Assembly (NCBI RefSeq): GCF_010183535.1
Contig: NC_071328.1
Span: forward strand, 12,710,001 to 12,774,000
Reading direction: 5' to 3'
DNA from: Caenorhabditis remanei
Taxonomy: Eukaryota; Nematoda; Chromadorea; Rhabditida; Rhabditidae
Length of the DNA: 64,000 nucleotides
Positions 19,442 to 32,455 of the stretch are shown one piece after another. Positions within the stretch are counted from its first letter, which is position 1, and each line of letters opens with the position of its first letter. A program made the translations under genes and the position numbers. The notes below the pieces were generated by a model. It ran no database searches. It saw only the letters and a list, made by a program, of their open reading frames with translations, and was not told the DNA's origin.

Positions 19442-20113
19442 ATGGCTCTCGCTACACTTTTCATCCCGTATTCATTCTATTTTGGACTATATGATATTTA
19501 CTACAAAACCGACACAAAATTGGATGATTTGGAGAGCTCGGAGGCTCAGAAATTGCTTATCAAGTGGATTTTAAAGAATATTCTGATTATCGCCTACTTT
19601 TTTCCCGGATTACCGCTTCGATGGTTTATAAATGAAACGACATTGCTGAAATATGGATCGGCTGGAATCGCTTTGACAACTGTGTGGATTCCGTGTGTGA
19701 AAGTGAGTAAAATTTCGAAAATTTTGAAAAAAAACTTGTTTTTTTGGTAAAATTGTTTAAAATATTCCTTTTTCAGAATTCTCCGACACTCACAATACTT
19801 CTAATGATTCTCCACGTCATCTGCTTCGTCGTCGGACCATTCAACACGTTCAGAAACTTTTTGCGAGGCGGATATCGTCAATACCGCGGATCTACCCTCG
19901 TTCAGTACATAAATATGTTCAATTTATTCGGAAAAAGCGATAGTTTTTCACTTTTTCAAATTTTCTTTCACCAAACCGAAACCGGAAGACCCATATCTTA
20001 TGCAAAAGTTTCTTTCTGCGAGTTTTGTTCTCGCCCCGCTCACAGAAATTGATTTTGTCCGTGTCGAAAGTGTTATTAGTGTGATATTGTTTGCAATTTC
20101 CTCCGTTTTGTAT
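19442..20113 (+). pseudogene. Membrane-protein family member A1, frame-broken
   Basis: Exon 1 is 19,442-19,702 (261 nt, 87 codons) and the intron 19,703-19,776 (GTGAGT to TTTTTCAG); exon 2 begins at 19,777. Exon 1 matches B1 almost exactly (start MALATLFIPYSFYFGLYDIY). In exon 2 the run GGAAAAAGC (A5 at 19,932-19,936) has one A more than B1, so the frame shifts after NMFNLFGK and stops at 20,052; the B1-equivalent stop is near 20,113. The intact form would be a ~199-residue protein with about four membrane segments. Either this copy is dead while B1 lives, or the extra A is a homopolymer error. The family is not recognised. Confidence 0.6.
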
Positions 20114-20335
20114 TAAAAATCAATTTGTTACATTTGAAAACAAGTTTTATGGCATTTTCGTAACAAAAATTGTCAAAAGCCACTGAAATGATTATATAAT
20201 TCAAATTCCCTCCATTCACATTCCCTGCGTCTCTCCATTTTCATGTATTGAACCCCACACTCTCGCCTCTGCTCAACAGAGCGCGCTTGCATTATACAGC
20301 TCTTCTTCTTTTTTTAAAACAATTCCACCACAAAT

Positions 20336-21550
20336 ATGAATATTTACATGTTTTTTGCACCATATATGTGCTATTTCGGTCTCTATGATATCTACTACCA
20401 TGATTTCGATAAATTGGACGAATTGGGATGCTCGAAACTCCAAAAATCGCTTGTCAAGTGGATGATAAATAATTTTTTCGTCTTCCTTTATTTTCTCAAC
20501 GAATTTCATTTCCGATGGATTTTAAGCGGTCGGAATTTGTTGAAAATCGGATCGATTGGAGTGGCGCTGACAACTGTATCGATTCCATGTGTAAAAGTGA
20601 GTGAAAATTAAAAATTTAAGCTTTAAATAGAAGGGAAAGGGCGGAGTTTCCGAGTTTTTTGAGCAATTTTCATAATAAAAATCTCAAAAATACAGTTTTC
20701 GAACCAAAATTTTTACATTTCCATTTGAAAGTCGATAGTGATTCAAAAAACCAAGAGAACAACCGAAGATTTTCCGTTAATCGTTTGATTCTGATGGATT
20801 TTACCATTTTAATCTATAATTATAAGAGAAATCGCAAAAAATGAATTCCGCAACTAATAATCAAAATTTTCAAACAAGTTGTCAGTGTTTTCACTCAATT
20901 TCCGTCTCAAAACTGTTTTGAACCGATTGAATTCATTGAAATCATCGAAAATTAGAATTTTTGAATTAGCTGCGGTTTCAAAAAAATTGAGAGAAAAATA
21001 GAAAAAATAGGTAAAAGTTTAGTCTTTCGGTTCGAATTTATTCGATTTTCCGCATTTTTCTCTCAATTTTCCCGAAAAACTGCAGAAATTACGTTTTTTC
21101 ATACAATTTTCATTTTTCCAGGACTCCGCCAATCTGTTGATTCCTCTAGTGCTAATCCACGCGTTCTGCTTTGTCATCGGACCGCTTCATTATTATATCC
21201 AATATATTCGCGAATACATTCAAAGATTCCATCGAGAACCCAACGACAATGATTTATTCATATTTTCTTGTTTCTTCTGGCTTTTGACTGGAAATGGAAT
21301 CGTGAAGCACTTTATCAAAGCGCGAGTTCCCGACAAGCTGATATTAATGGATCATTTATCTTATATGCTGGTTCCACAGACCCCGCTGGATTTCGCCAAA
21401 GTGGAAAGTGGCCTGGCGATAATGCTATTCGTGTTGACAATGATTCCAGAACGAGTTCATGTGGAAAAGGAAATGTTGATAATTGTGTGCATTTTTTTGT
21501 ATGGTTTAGCATATGTCGTTTATTCTTGTGTTTGTTATTCATGTATTTGA
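20336..21550 (+). CDS. Membrane-protein family member A2 (two exons)
   Basis: Exon 1 is 20,336-20,596 (261 nt); exon 2 is 21,122-21,550; GTGAGT donor, TTTTTCCAG acceptor, phase 0; 229 residues. Exon 1 is exactly as long as in A1/B1 and shares the core FGLYDIYY..D.KLDELG, LVKWMINN, RWILSGRNLLK.GS.GVALTT and IPCVK. Hydrophobic segments lie at about residues 1-15, 47-60, 75-85, 90-115, 135-150 and 185-225. It ends in a Cys/Tyr-rich tail (YSCVCYSCI). It is likely a multi-pass membrane protein; the lack of a recognisable family suggests a nematode- or genus-restricted group. It sits 220 bases downstream of A1 with its own copy of the CTCTGCGTCTCT block. B2 is its duplicate, with few substitutions. 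Confidence 0.65.
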
Positions 21551-22680
21551 CTTCAAAATTTGCTCCAATTGCCGTTATTTTTGCTGTAAAATTCATTAAA
21601 TTTGTATTTATTCTATTATTTCTCTCTGCGTTTCTCTACTTTTATGTGATAAACCTCATTCGCTTCTGTTCAACAGAGCTTCCCTGTATTTTGACAAATT
21701 TCTTTGGTATTATTTTCACAAAGTGTACGATCACACCCTGGCTACATATGTAAATGCGATATATTAAGAAATTGCTTATTTCTGAAAGTTTCACTTAAAA
21801 AAATGAAGGTGAAAAACGTCTTTTACAGCGAAGTGCCTTTGTACACACAATCTTTTATTAGAACGACACGCTTGTCTTACAACCGCACTCTTTCGAAATC
21901 GAAGAAGTTATGTGCGAAATTGAGAGACTCGGAGAAAAAGAGACATTTTTCACGAGCATGTGGAGCGCAGTTGTAAGAAATGTGCCGAGCTAATACAGCG
22001 GCAATTTTTAATTTTTCTCAGTAGGCAATCAATTAAATGTGTTTTTGAATAATTTTTTCTCGTTTTTTGTTATTAAAGCATCAATCATATACAATAATTC
22101 GTGGGTTGTTACTCTTTTTCGCTATCAGTTCTTGAAAAATTCATGGATTTACAGGAGGGGGGAAAACAACGATATTTTTTTCAGAAAAAAGACACTTGAG
22201 GAGAAGTGACTGCTACAAGAGAGGAATCGAACCGCGAAAAAGGAATCGAATCAAGTGGTTGACCAGAATAATGTGCATGTTTGAAATAAAAAAACAAATG
22301 TAGCACTTTTAGGGCATGGCAAAACGCCAATATATATATATTTCCTCTCGTGCTGACCAGGGATGTGCGGAAATTTCGGAAATCGGAATTTTTTCGAATT
22401 TCATTTTCGGAAATTTCGGAACTCAGAAATTTTTCCGGATTATTCTTTTCGGAAGTTCCGGAAATTTCGGAAACTCGGTTTTTCAAACTTTTCATAGTCA
22501 AAATGCAATAAATATGCAGTAAAAACTAAAAAATTTGTAAATTTTGACTCAGGTGAGACGTTTTGGCACCGTTCACGTTGGATTGAGAGCAATTTCTTTC
22601 GATTCCGCACAGATTCTCTTTTTTTTATCATCATGACAATATATGAAATTTCGGAAAAATTTCTCGGAAATAAGAAAATG
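21551..22680. other. Remnant region, no intact gene
   Basis: 21,600-21,990 repeats parts of the promoter block seen upstream of the A/B genes (TCTCTGCGTTTCTC, then GTTCAACAGAGCT) but no family ORF follows; it may be the ghost of a third member. About 22,365-22,480 is a GGAAATTTCGGAA-rich degenerate repeat unlike the sequence at the same place in copy B. No gene was seen. Confidence 0.4.
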
Positions 22681-22689
22681 ACACGTGAA

Positions 22690-23585
22690 GTAACGATATT
22701 GAAGAGACAAAAGTTACGGAGCTCTCATTAAAAACTCCCACTCGTGGAAAATATCAAACACCTTACCATTTGCTAACAAAGGAAACAAAGAAAGTTAGGT
22801 TTGAACGTGTGAGAGAATCCATCCTGGAACTTGTTGGATCTGAAAACGTGGATCTCTTTCCTTATAATACATCCACTCCAAACAGTGCCAACAATCGTCT
22901 TCCTCTTGAAATCTACAATGATGATGAATCAGCAGAGAAAGTGAGGGAATTCATGGGTCCTGTTGTTGAGCAGCTGAATCAATTAATTGATGTTGAAGTG
23001 GAAATTAGAGACAAATTGGTCAAAATTCCAGTTCAGCTATTTCTTGTGGGGGGACATGAAGTTTATCTATAAAATGATAGGGCATCAAGGAGCATCTGCA
23101 ACGTGCAGTTGCCTTTATTGTCATAGTCCGGGACAACAAAAAATCTCTAACTACAAGAGAGGAGAGATATGCATGCTTCGCACTGAAACTGGCTACTTTC
23201 TCTACAGTTTGAAAAGTGGCACATTCAGAAAAAGCGTGAAAGAAGGGTCATCACTCATTTTTAAACTAGTCCCCCTATCAAGAATTGTTCTCTCCAGTCT
23301 CCATATTGTTATGGGCTCAGCTCAAACATATGGTTTCAACATCAGTAAACAGTTAGCCGACAGCCAAGACGCTGCTGAACCGACCCCTCTACCCAAATCT
23401 TCTCAGAAACTGAAAAGAGAAGGCAAAGGAGAGCTAGGTAAATCTGAGAAACTAGTTAAAGATTGTGATCTACACATAACCGCAATGAAATGTGTCAAGA
23501 AATCTTATCAAAACATCATTCTCAAGACTATCAAAAATGTGTGTCTACCGAGACTCAGCTATGCTTTTTTACTGCATCTACAGTG
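22690..23585 (+). pseudogene. DNA-transposon protein fragment, copy A
   Basis: An open frame from about 22,690 to 23,072 (LSLKTPTRGKYQTPYH, RFERVRESILELVGSEN, LIDVEVEIRDKLVKIPV) shifts to another frame (FIYKMIGHQGASATCSCLYC, SSLHIVMGSAQTYGFNISKQ). The order matches the longer transposon ORF at 42,571-43,452: a FLxGxxxF block, HxGxSxTxxCxxC, then PSLHIxMG. Both duplicates carry it, so it predates the duplication; it ends near 23,585 without the C-terminal part. The superfamily is undetermined. Confidence 0.5.
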
Positions 23586-23589
23586 AAAG

Positions 23590-24974
23590 CAGCGACCAGG
23601 CTCGAATTCTAATGTTCACCGTTACGACAAATTGCAACCCGGGGAACAATAGAGTGCGGATGCATAGAGCTCTGGCCTCTGAAAATTTATCTTATTCTAA
23701 ATGTTTTCATTGGACCGTTTTGATATTGACTTTGCTTTTGATACATTTGAATTATTTCGAAATGTTTGAACATTTTTTCCCTCATAAACTTTAATGACGG
23801 TAATTTTTCTGTACATTAAATTTGTGTTTCTTTTCCATATTTTTGCTTCTCGCTAGGCAAACGGCCCCGTGAGGCAAATCCGCCGGACAACGCTGTGTAG
23901 GTTTTTCTGCCATTATTTTTTATCGGCTATATAAAAAAATTGGAACCAAAATTTTTAAAAAACGCTTTCATAAGATTATTGTTTTTCGATCTAGTTTTTG
24001 TAGAAAAAAATTCTAGTCGTTTTGATGCCTCCTTCATATAGAAAACGAGATTTTGTTGAAGTCACTATCGTCAGTGTTAATTTCTCTTCCACAAACTTTG
24101 ACGAGGTTTAAAAAAACTGAATCCATAAATTTCAAAAAACGTTTTTTTAAAGATTTCTTTTCGATCTAGCTTTTGTAGAAAAAATTCCAGTCGTTTTAAG
24201 GCCTCCTTTATATAGAAAACGAGATTTTGTTGAAATTAAATCCTGATGGTTTAGTTTTTGAAATGGCCTAGATTTGAAGAAGCTCACGAACTAGCTCACA
24301 AGGTAACCTTTTAAGTGGTCCCTAATGCCATCAAAAATGACCTATACAGGTCGAAAGAGCATGTTTCAAAACCTATAAATCAACTTTCAAAAGTTGCTGC
24401 CGTGACCTGTAAGTGTAAACGGAGAAGGACTTTGCCGTATCCTTCCGTCTAAAGTACAGAAAACAATGGTTAACAGTCGACTGTGTTTATTAAGGAAGGC
24501 GGAGAGAGCTCCAGATGGACTGGCTCCCTCCGTCCTTCAGTGTGATGGAACTGAATAGAAGATGTAATTCTCGTGAGGCCTGGCACCGCGTGCCTTTTCT
24601 TCCCTCGTCTCTCTTACTCAAGTGGCCCCACGCGTGATGCGCGTGCCACAAGAGTGACAGAGACTCGGGCGATAGAATAAGAAAGGGACCAACGACCAAG
24701 AGGCCGAAGACCCTTTCACATTCCGCTGAAATTTGTCAAAAATTGAAAGAAAAGGAAAGAAGAAAAGAAAATAGTAGCGTCTTACCTGATTTATCGGAGG
24801 ATCTGTGTAGATTGTCTCATCTTCTAATTGAAAAACGTAGCATAAAATAGAAGGACGAAAGAATTGAAAAGAAAACAACGGAATAAATTAGAACAATCGT
24901 GGTGAAAAATCAGCGTGTGCTGTAGAGCGCGATTTCTCAACTTGTGCCCACTTCGCGCCAATGTGGTGCCCTTT
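23590..24974. other. Gene-less end of copy A and unique spacer
   Basis: 23,995-24,260 aligns with 41,210-41,470, including an internal pair of ~110-bp diverged repeats (GCCTCCTTCATATAGAAAAC twice, then GCCTCCTTTATATAG). About 24,300-24,974 has no counterpart in copy B and separates the duplicate from array 2. No gene was seen. Confidence 0.45.
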
Positions 24975-27900
24975 CTAGATTTAAAAAGTCCTGTTTTTAG
25001 GAATTTTTGTTATAATTTTGTTGATTTCTAACCCGGGAGGATTCAAACCCGCGTCTACTGAAGAAAACCTCAGCCCGGGTATTATAGACTACTACATCCT
25101 CTGATCGACGAGTCTATCCGGTACCGACACAGATAAGAATGGTGGGGGAAGTTAATTTCATAAAAAGTACCCTGATTTTTGGAATTTCAATAATAATCTT
25201 ATGGATTTCTAGATTAAAAAAGTCCTGTTTTTAGGAATTTTAATTATAATTTTAATGATTTCTAACCCGGGAGGATTCAAACCCGCGTCTACTGAAGAAA
25301 ACCTCAGCCCGGGTATTATAGACTACTACATCCTCTGATCGACGAGTCTATCCGGTACCGACACAGATAAGAATGGTGGGGGAAGTTAATTTCATAAAAA
25401 GTACCCTCATTTTTGGAATTTCAATAATAATTTTATGGATTTCTAGATTAAAAAAGTCCTGTTTTTAGGAATTTTAATTATAATTTTGTTGATTTCTAAC
25501 CCGGGAGGATTCAAACCCGCGTCTACTGAAGAAAACCTCAGCCCGGGTATTATAGACTACTACATCCTCTGATCGACGAGTCTATCCGGTACCGACACAA
25601 ATAGGAATGGTGGGCGAAGTTAATTTCATAAAAAGTACCCTCATTTTTGGAATTTCAATAATAATTTTATGGATTTCTAGATTAAAAAAGTCCTGTTTTT
25701 AGGAATTTTAATTATAATTTTGTTGATTTCTAACCCGGGAGGATTCAAACCCGCGTCTACTGAAGAAAACCTCAGCCCGGGTATTATAGACTACTACATC
25801 CTCTGATCGACGAGTCTATCCGGTACCGACACAAATAGGAATGGTGGGCGAAGTTAATTTCATAAAAAGTACCCTGTTTTTTTGAAATTTTAATTATAAT
25901 TTTATTGATTTCTAAATTTAAAAAAGTCCTGTTTTTAGGAATTTTAATTATAATTTTGTTGATTTCTAACCCGGGAGGATTCAAACCCGCGTCTACTGAA
26001 GAAAACCTCAGCCCGGGTATTATAGACTACTACATCCTCTGATCGACGAGTCTATCCGGTACCGACACAGATAAGAATGGTGGGGGAAGTTAATTTCATA
26101 AAAAGTACCCTGATTTTTGGAATTTCAATAATAATCTTATGGATTTCTAGATTAAAAAAGTCCTGTTTTTAGGAATTTTAATTATAATTTTAATGATTTC
26201 TAACCCGGGAGGATTCAAACCCGCGTCTACTGAAGAAAACCTCAGCCCGGGTATTATAGACTACTACATCCTCTGATCGACAAGTCTATCCGGTACCGAC
26301 ACAGATAAGAATGGTGGGGGAAGTTAATTTCATAAAAAGTACCCTCATTTTTGGAATTTCAATAATAATTTTATGGATTTCTAGATTAAAAAAGTCCTGT
26401 TTTTAGGAATTTTAATTATAATTTTGTTGATTTCTAACCCGGGAGGATTCAAACCCGCGTCTACTGAAGAAAACCTCAGCCCGGGTATTATAGACTACTA
26501 CATCCTCTGATCGACGAGTCTATCCGGTACCGACACAAATAGGAATGGTGGGCGAAGTTAATTTCATAAAAAGTACCCTGTTTTTTTGAAATTTTAATTA
26601 TAATTTTATTGATTTCTAAATTTAAAAAAGTCCTGTTTTTAGGAATTTTAATTATAATTTTGTTGATTTCTAACCCGGGAGGATTCAAACCCGCGTCTAC
26701 TGAAGAAAACCTCAGCCCGGGTATTATAGACTACTACATCCTCTGATCGACGAGTCTATCCGGTACCGACACAGATAAGAATGGTGGGGGAAGTTAATTT
26801 CATAAAAAGTACCCTGATTTTTGGAATTTCAATAATAATCTTATGGATTTCTAGATTAAAAAAGTCCTGTTTTTAGGAATTTTAATTATAATTTTAATGA
26901 TTTCTAACCCGGGAGGATTCAAACCCGCGTCTACTGAAGAAAACCTCAGCCCGGGTATTATAGACTACTACATCCTCTGATCGACAAGTCTATCCGGTAC
27001 CGACACAGATAAGAATGGTGGGGGAAGTTAATTTCATAAAAAGTACCCTCATTTTTGGAATTTCAATAATAATTTTATGGATTTCTAGATTAAAAAAGTC
27101 CTGTTTTTAGGAATTTTAATTATAATTTTGTTGATTTCTAACCCGGGAGGATTCAAACCCGCGTCTACTGAAGAAAACCTCAGCCCGGGTATTATAGACT
27201 ACTACATCCTCTGATCGACGAGTCTATCCGGTACCGACACAAATAGGAATGGTGGGCGAAGTTAATTTCATAAAAAGTACCCTCATTTTTGGAATTTCAA
27301 TAATAATTTTATGGATTTCTAGATTAAAAAAGTCCTGTTTTTAGGAATTTTAATTATAATTTTAATGATTTCTAACCCGGGAGGATTCAAACCCGCGTCT
27401 ACTGAAGAAAACCTCAGCCCGGGTATTATAGACTACTACATCCTCTGATCGACGAGTCTATCCGGTACCGACACAGATAAGAATGGTGGGGGAAGTTAAT
27501 TTCATAAAAAGTACCCTCATTTTTGGAATTTCAATAATAATTTTATGGATTTCTAGATTAAAAAAGTCCTGTTTTTAGGAATTTTAATTATAATTTTGTT
27601 GATTTCTAACCCGGGAGGATTCAAACCCGCGTCTACTGAAGAAAACCTCAGCCCGGGTATTATAGACTACTACATCCTCTGATCGACGAGTCTATCCGGT
27701 ACCGACACAAATAGGAATGGTGGGCGAAGTTAATTTCATAAAAAGTACCCTGATTTTTGGAATTTCAATATTAATCTTATGGATTTCTAGATTAAAAAAG
27801 TCCTGTTTTTAGGAATTTTAATTATAATTTTAATGATTTCTAACCCGGGAGGATTCAAACCCGCGTCTACTGAAGAAAACCTCAGCCCGGGTATTATAGA

Positions 27901-30900
27901 CTACTACATCCTCTGATCGACGAGTCTATCCGGTACCGACACAGATAAGAATAGTGGGGGAAGTTAATTTCATAAAAAGTACCCTGATTTTTGGAATTTC
28001 AATAATAATTTTATTGATTTCTAAATTTAAAAAAGTCCTGTTTTTAGGAATTTTAATTATAATTTTGTTGATTTCTAACCCGGGAGGATTCAAACCCGCG
28101 TCTACTGAAGAAAACCTCAGCCCGGGTATTATAGACTACTACATCCTCTGATCGACGAGTCTATCCGGTACCGACACAGATAAGAATGGTGGGGGAAGTT
28201 AATTTCATAAAAAGTACCCTGATTTTTGGAATTTCAATAATAATCTTATGGATTTCTAGATTAAAAAAGTCCTGTTTTTAGGAATTTTAATTATAATTTT
28301 AATGATTTCTAACCCGGGAGGATTCAAACCCGCGTCTACTGAAGAAAACCTCAGCCCGGGTATTATAGACTACTACATCCTCTGATCGACGAGTCTATCC
28401 GGTACCGACACAGATAAGAATAGTGGGGGAAGTTAATTTCATAAAAAGTACCCTGATTTTTGGAATTTCAATATTAATCTTATGGATTTCTAGATTAAAA
28501 AAGTCCTGTTTTTAGGAATTTTAATTATAATTTTAATGATTTCTAACCCGGGAGGATTCAAACCCGCGTCTACTGAAGAAAACCTCAGCCCGGGTATTAT
28601 AGACTACTACATCCTCTGATCGACGAGTCTATCCGGTACCGACACAGATAAGAATGGTGGGGGAAGTTAATTTCATAAAAAGTACCCTGATTTTTGGAAT
28701 TTCAATAATAATCTTATGGATTTCTAGATTAAAAAAGTCCTGTTTTTAGGAATTTTAATTATAATTTTAATGATTTCTAACCCGGGAGGATTCAAACCCG
28801 CGTCTACTGAAGAAAACCTCAGCCCGGGTATTATAGACTACTACATCCTCTGATCGACGAGTCTATCCGGTACCGACACAGATAAGAATGGTGGGGGAAG
28901 TTAATTTCATAAAAAGTACCCTCATTTTTGGAATTTCAATAATAATTTTATGGATTTCTAGATTAAAAAAGTCCTGTTTTTAGGAATTTTAATTATAATT
29001 TTGTTGATTTCTAACCCGGGAGGATTCAAACCCGCGTCTACTGAAGAAAACCTCAGCCCGGGTATTATAGACTACTACATCCTCTGATCGACGAGTCTAT
29101 CCGGTACCGACACAGATAAGAATGGTGGGGGAAGTTAATTTCATAAAAAGTACCCTGATTTTTGGAATTTCAATAATAATCTTATGGATTTCTAGATTAA
29201 AAAAGTCCTGTTTTTAGGAATTTTAATTATAATTTTAATGATTTCTAACCCGGGAGGATTCAAACCCGCGTCTACTGAAGAAAACCTCAGCCCGGGTATT
29301 ATAGACTACTACATCCTCTGATCGACGAGTCTATCCGGTACCGACACAGATAAGAATGGTGGGGGAAGTTAATTTCATAAAAAGTACCCTCATTTTTGGA
29401 ATTTCAATAATAATTTTATGGATTTCTAGATTAAAAAAGTCCTGTTTTTAGGAATTTTAATTATAATTTTGTTGATTTCTAACCCGGGAGGATTCAAACC
29501 CGCGTCTACTGAAGAAAACCTCAGCCCGGGTATTATAGACTACTACATCCTCTGATCGACGAGTCTATCCGGTACCGACACAGATAAGAATGGTGGGGGA
29601 AGTTAATTTCATAAAAAGTACCCTCATTTTTGGAATTTCAATAATAATTTTATGGATTTCTAGATTAAAAAAGTCCTGTTTTTAGGAATTTTAATTATAA
29701 TTTTGTTGATTTCTAACCCGGGAGGATTCAAACCCGCGTCTACTGAAGAAAACCTCAGCCCGGGTATTATAGACTACTACATCCTCTGATCGACGAGTCT
29801 ATCCGGTACCGACACAGATAAGAATGGTGGGGGAAGTTAATTTCATAAAAAGTACCCTCATTTTTGGAATTTCAATAATAATTTTATGGATTTCTAGATT
29901 AAAAAAGTCCTGTTTTTAGGAATTTTAATTATAATTTTGTTGATTTCTAACCCGGGAGGATTCAAACCCGCGTCTACTGAAGAAAACCTCAGCCCGGGTA
30001 TTATAGACTACTACATCCTCTGATCGACGAGTCTATCCGGTACCGACACAGATAAGAATGGTGGGGGAAGTTAATTTCATAAAAAGTACCCTCATTTTTG
30101 GAATTTCAATAATAATTTTATGGATTTCTAGATTAAAAAAGTCCTGTTTTTAGGAATTTTAATTATAATTTTGTTGATTTCTAACCCGGGAGGATTCAAA
30201 CCCGCGTCTACTGAAGAAAACCTCAGCCCGGGTATTATAGACTACTACATCCTCTGATCGACGAGTCTATCCGGTACCGACACAGATAAGAATGGTGGGG
30301 GAAGTTAATTTCATAAAAAGTACCCTCATTTTTGGAATTTCAATATTAATCTTATGGATTTCTAGATTAAAAAAGTCCTGTTTTTAGGAATTTTAATTAT
30401 AATTTTAATGATTTCTAACCCGGGAGGATTCAAACCCGCGTCTACTGAAGAAAACCTCAGCCCGGGTATTATAGACTACTACATCCTCTGATCGACGAGT
30501 CTATCCGGTACCGACACAGATAAGAATGGTGGGGGAAGTTAATTTCATAAAAAGTACCCTGATTTTTGGAATTTCAATAATAATCTTATGGATTTCTAGA
30601 TTAAAAAAGTCCTGTTTTTAGGAATTTTAATTATAATTTTAATGATTTCTAACCCGGGAGGATTCAAACCCGCGTCTACTGAAGAAAACCTCAGCCCGGG
30701 TATTATAGACTACTACATCCTCTGATCGACGAGTCTATCCGGTACCGACACAGATAAGAATGGTGGGGGAAGTTAATTTCATAAAAAGTACCCTCATTTT
30801 TGGAATTTCAATAATAATTTTATGGATTTCTAGATTAAAAAAGTCCTGTTTTTAGGAATTTTAATTATAATTTTGTTGATTTCTAACCCGGGAGGATTCA

Positions 30901-31243
30901 AACCCGCGTCTACTGAAGAAAACCTCAGCCCGGGTATTATAGACTACTACATCCTCTGATCGACGAGTCTATCCGGTACCGACACAGATAAGAATGGTGG
31001 GGGAAGTTAATTTCATAAAAAGTACCCTGATTTTTGGAATTTTAATTATAATTTTATTGATTTCTAAATTTAAAAAATTCCTGTTTTTAGGAATTTTAAT
31101 TATAATTTTGTTGATTTCTAACCCGGGAGGATTCAAACCCGCGTCTACTGAAGAAAACCTCAGCCCGGGTATTATAGACTACTACATCCTCTGATCGACG
31201 AGTCTATCCGGTACCGACACAGATAAGAATGGTGGGGGAAGTA
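24975..31243. repeat. Satellite array 2, about 27 regular ~235-bp monomers
   Basis: This is the same satellite as array 1 in the same orientation but far more regular: nearly all monomers are ~235 bp with one or two AT-rich subunits. Almost all have GAAGAAAACCTC where array 1 mostly has GAAGTAACCTTC. A three-monomer higher-order unit of 704 bp is visible: variants such as CGACAAGTC recur at 26,281 and 26,985, and 25,784-25,984 is identical to 26,488-26,688. ATAGGAATGGTGGGCGAAG and ATAAGAATGGTGGGGGAAG variants alternate. It ends at GGGGGAAGT next to copy B. Confidence 0.95.
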
Positions 31244-32102
31244 AAAGTTAAGAGCGAAAAGTATTTTACTTCTAACGTTCATAACTCACGTCTATCAAAG
31301 GTCGTCATTCGATCCATTGCTCCACCGTTTCGATCCACCGTTTGTTGCACTCGACCGATCCTTATCTATCACGACTGTTTCTCTTCATGCGCTGTGGTTT
31401 ACCACTGAAAAAGAAAACATTAATTCATAAACAAACTGAGCAAACAGGGAATATAAGTACGAGATCAATCATGGTTCCGTGGAGATTTCAAAGATTGCCA
31501 GAAAAGAGAAGATAGAAGAGTCACCATATAGTACGGGAAAATGGTGGACGACTGAGCCAAGAAGATGAGATGAGGAGACTGGGGGGTCAGTGGGCGGAGT
31601 CTAGTAGAAAACAGCCATCTGTTGGTCTAATTGGATAAGTGATTTCCCATGGAGATAAGTGAGCAGGTGGTTTGTGTTAACAGTAAAAAGACAATAGGCA
31701 GGTGACTATCTATTTTATGTTGTCTTGGGAAAGCACACGGAAAAAGCAGGGAAGAGATTGATGAGGTCAAGCAAAAACGTGAATATTCAAACGAAAGTGA
31801 AGTTGGGTGACAGGTGAAAATAGTCATCTGGGGGGGAGGACAGGTGGGCCCTCTTATCCTACGGTTCAAGGTTCCAAGTTTCCCCCAAAGTCATCCGTTC
31901 GGACCGATTTCTCAAAGAGATAAAAAGGCAGATGGTTATACGTGAAGAAACGTGTCCAAAACAATATACCAAGAGAGACAATGTGTAAATTAGTTGACAT
32001 GTCTATGTTGGAGAAAGACATCTGCTATTTCCTCGATCTATAACAGTGGGAATAATAATAGGGGTCAGCGAAAACGTAAGTTTTGTATGACAGTAGCTAA
32101 AA

Positions 32103-32455
32103 AAGGATGTAGTAGTCTATAATACCCGGGCTGAAGGTTACTTCAGTAGACGCGGGTTTGAATCCTCCCGGGTTAGAAATCAACAAAATTATAGTTAAAG
32201 TTCCTAAAAACAGGACTTTTTTAACTTAGAAATCAATAAAATTGTAATTAGAATTTCAAAAAAACAAGGTATTTTTTATGAAATTAACTTCCCCCACCAT
32301 TCCTATTTGTGTCGGTACCGGATAGACTCGTCGATCAGAGGATGTAGTAGTCTATAATACCCGGGCTAAGGTTTTCTTCAGTAGACGCGGGTTTGAATCC
32401 TCCCGGGTTAGAAATCAACAAAATTATAATTAAAATTCCTAAAAACAGAAGGGCC
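32103..32455 (-). repeat. Inverted satellite fragments in copy B
   Basis: Two reverse-orientation partial monomers: one with the array-1 type core (GAAGGTTACTTC) and one with the array-2 type (AAGGTTTTCTTC). Copy A keeps only one. The mixed types show that both core variants existed at the time of, or were exchanged after, the duplication. Confidence 0.85.

Larger units (their letters stand above)
12475..24300. repeat. Segmental duplication, copy A
   Basis: From just after array 1, the sequence is collinear with 31,245-41,490 in the same orientation. Matching landmarks are the 12.5-13.3 kb lead, an inverted satellite fragment, the secreted-protein gene, two membrane-protein genes, and a transposase fragment. 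Copy A alone contains the GC-rich MITE at 13,348 and the ~1.9-kb element at ~17,265-19,140. Boundaries are approximate. Confidence 0.85.

Noticed and set aside
25784..28151. Recurrent ~65-codon frames in the satellite arrays
   Set aside because: They repeat with the monomer, lack any protein family features and are explained by stop-poor AT-rich repeat sequence.
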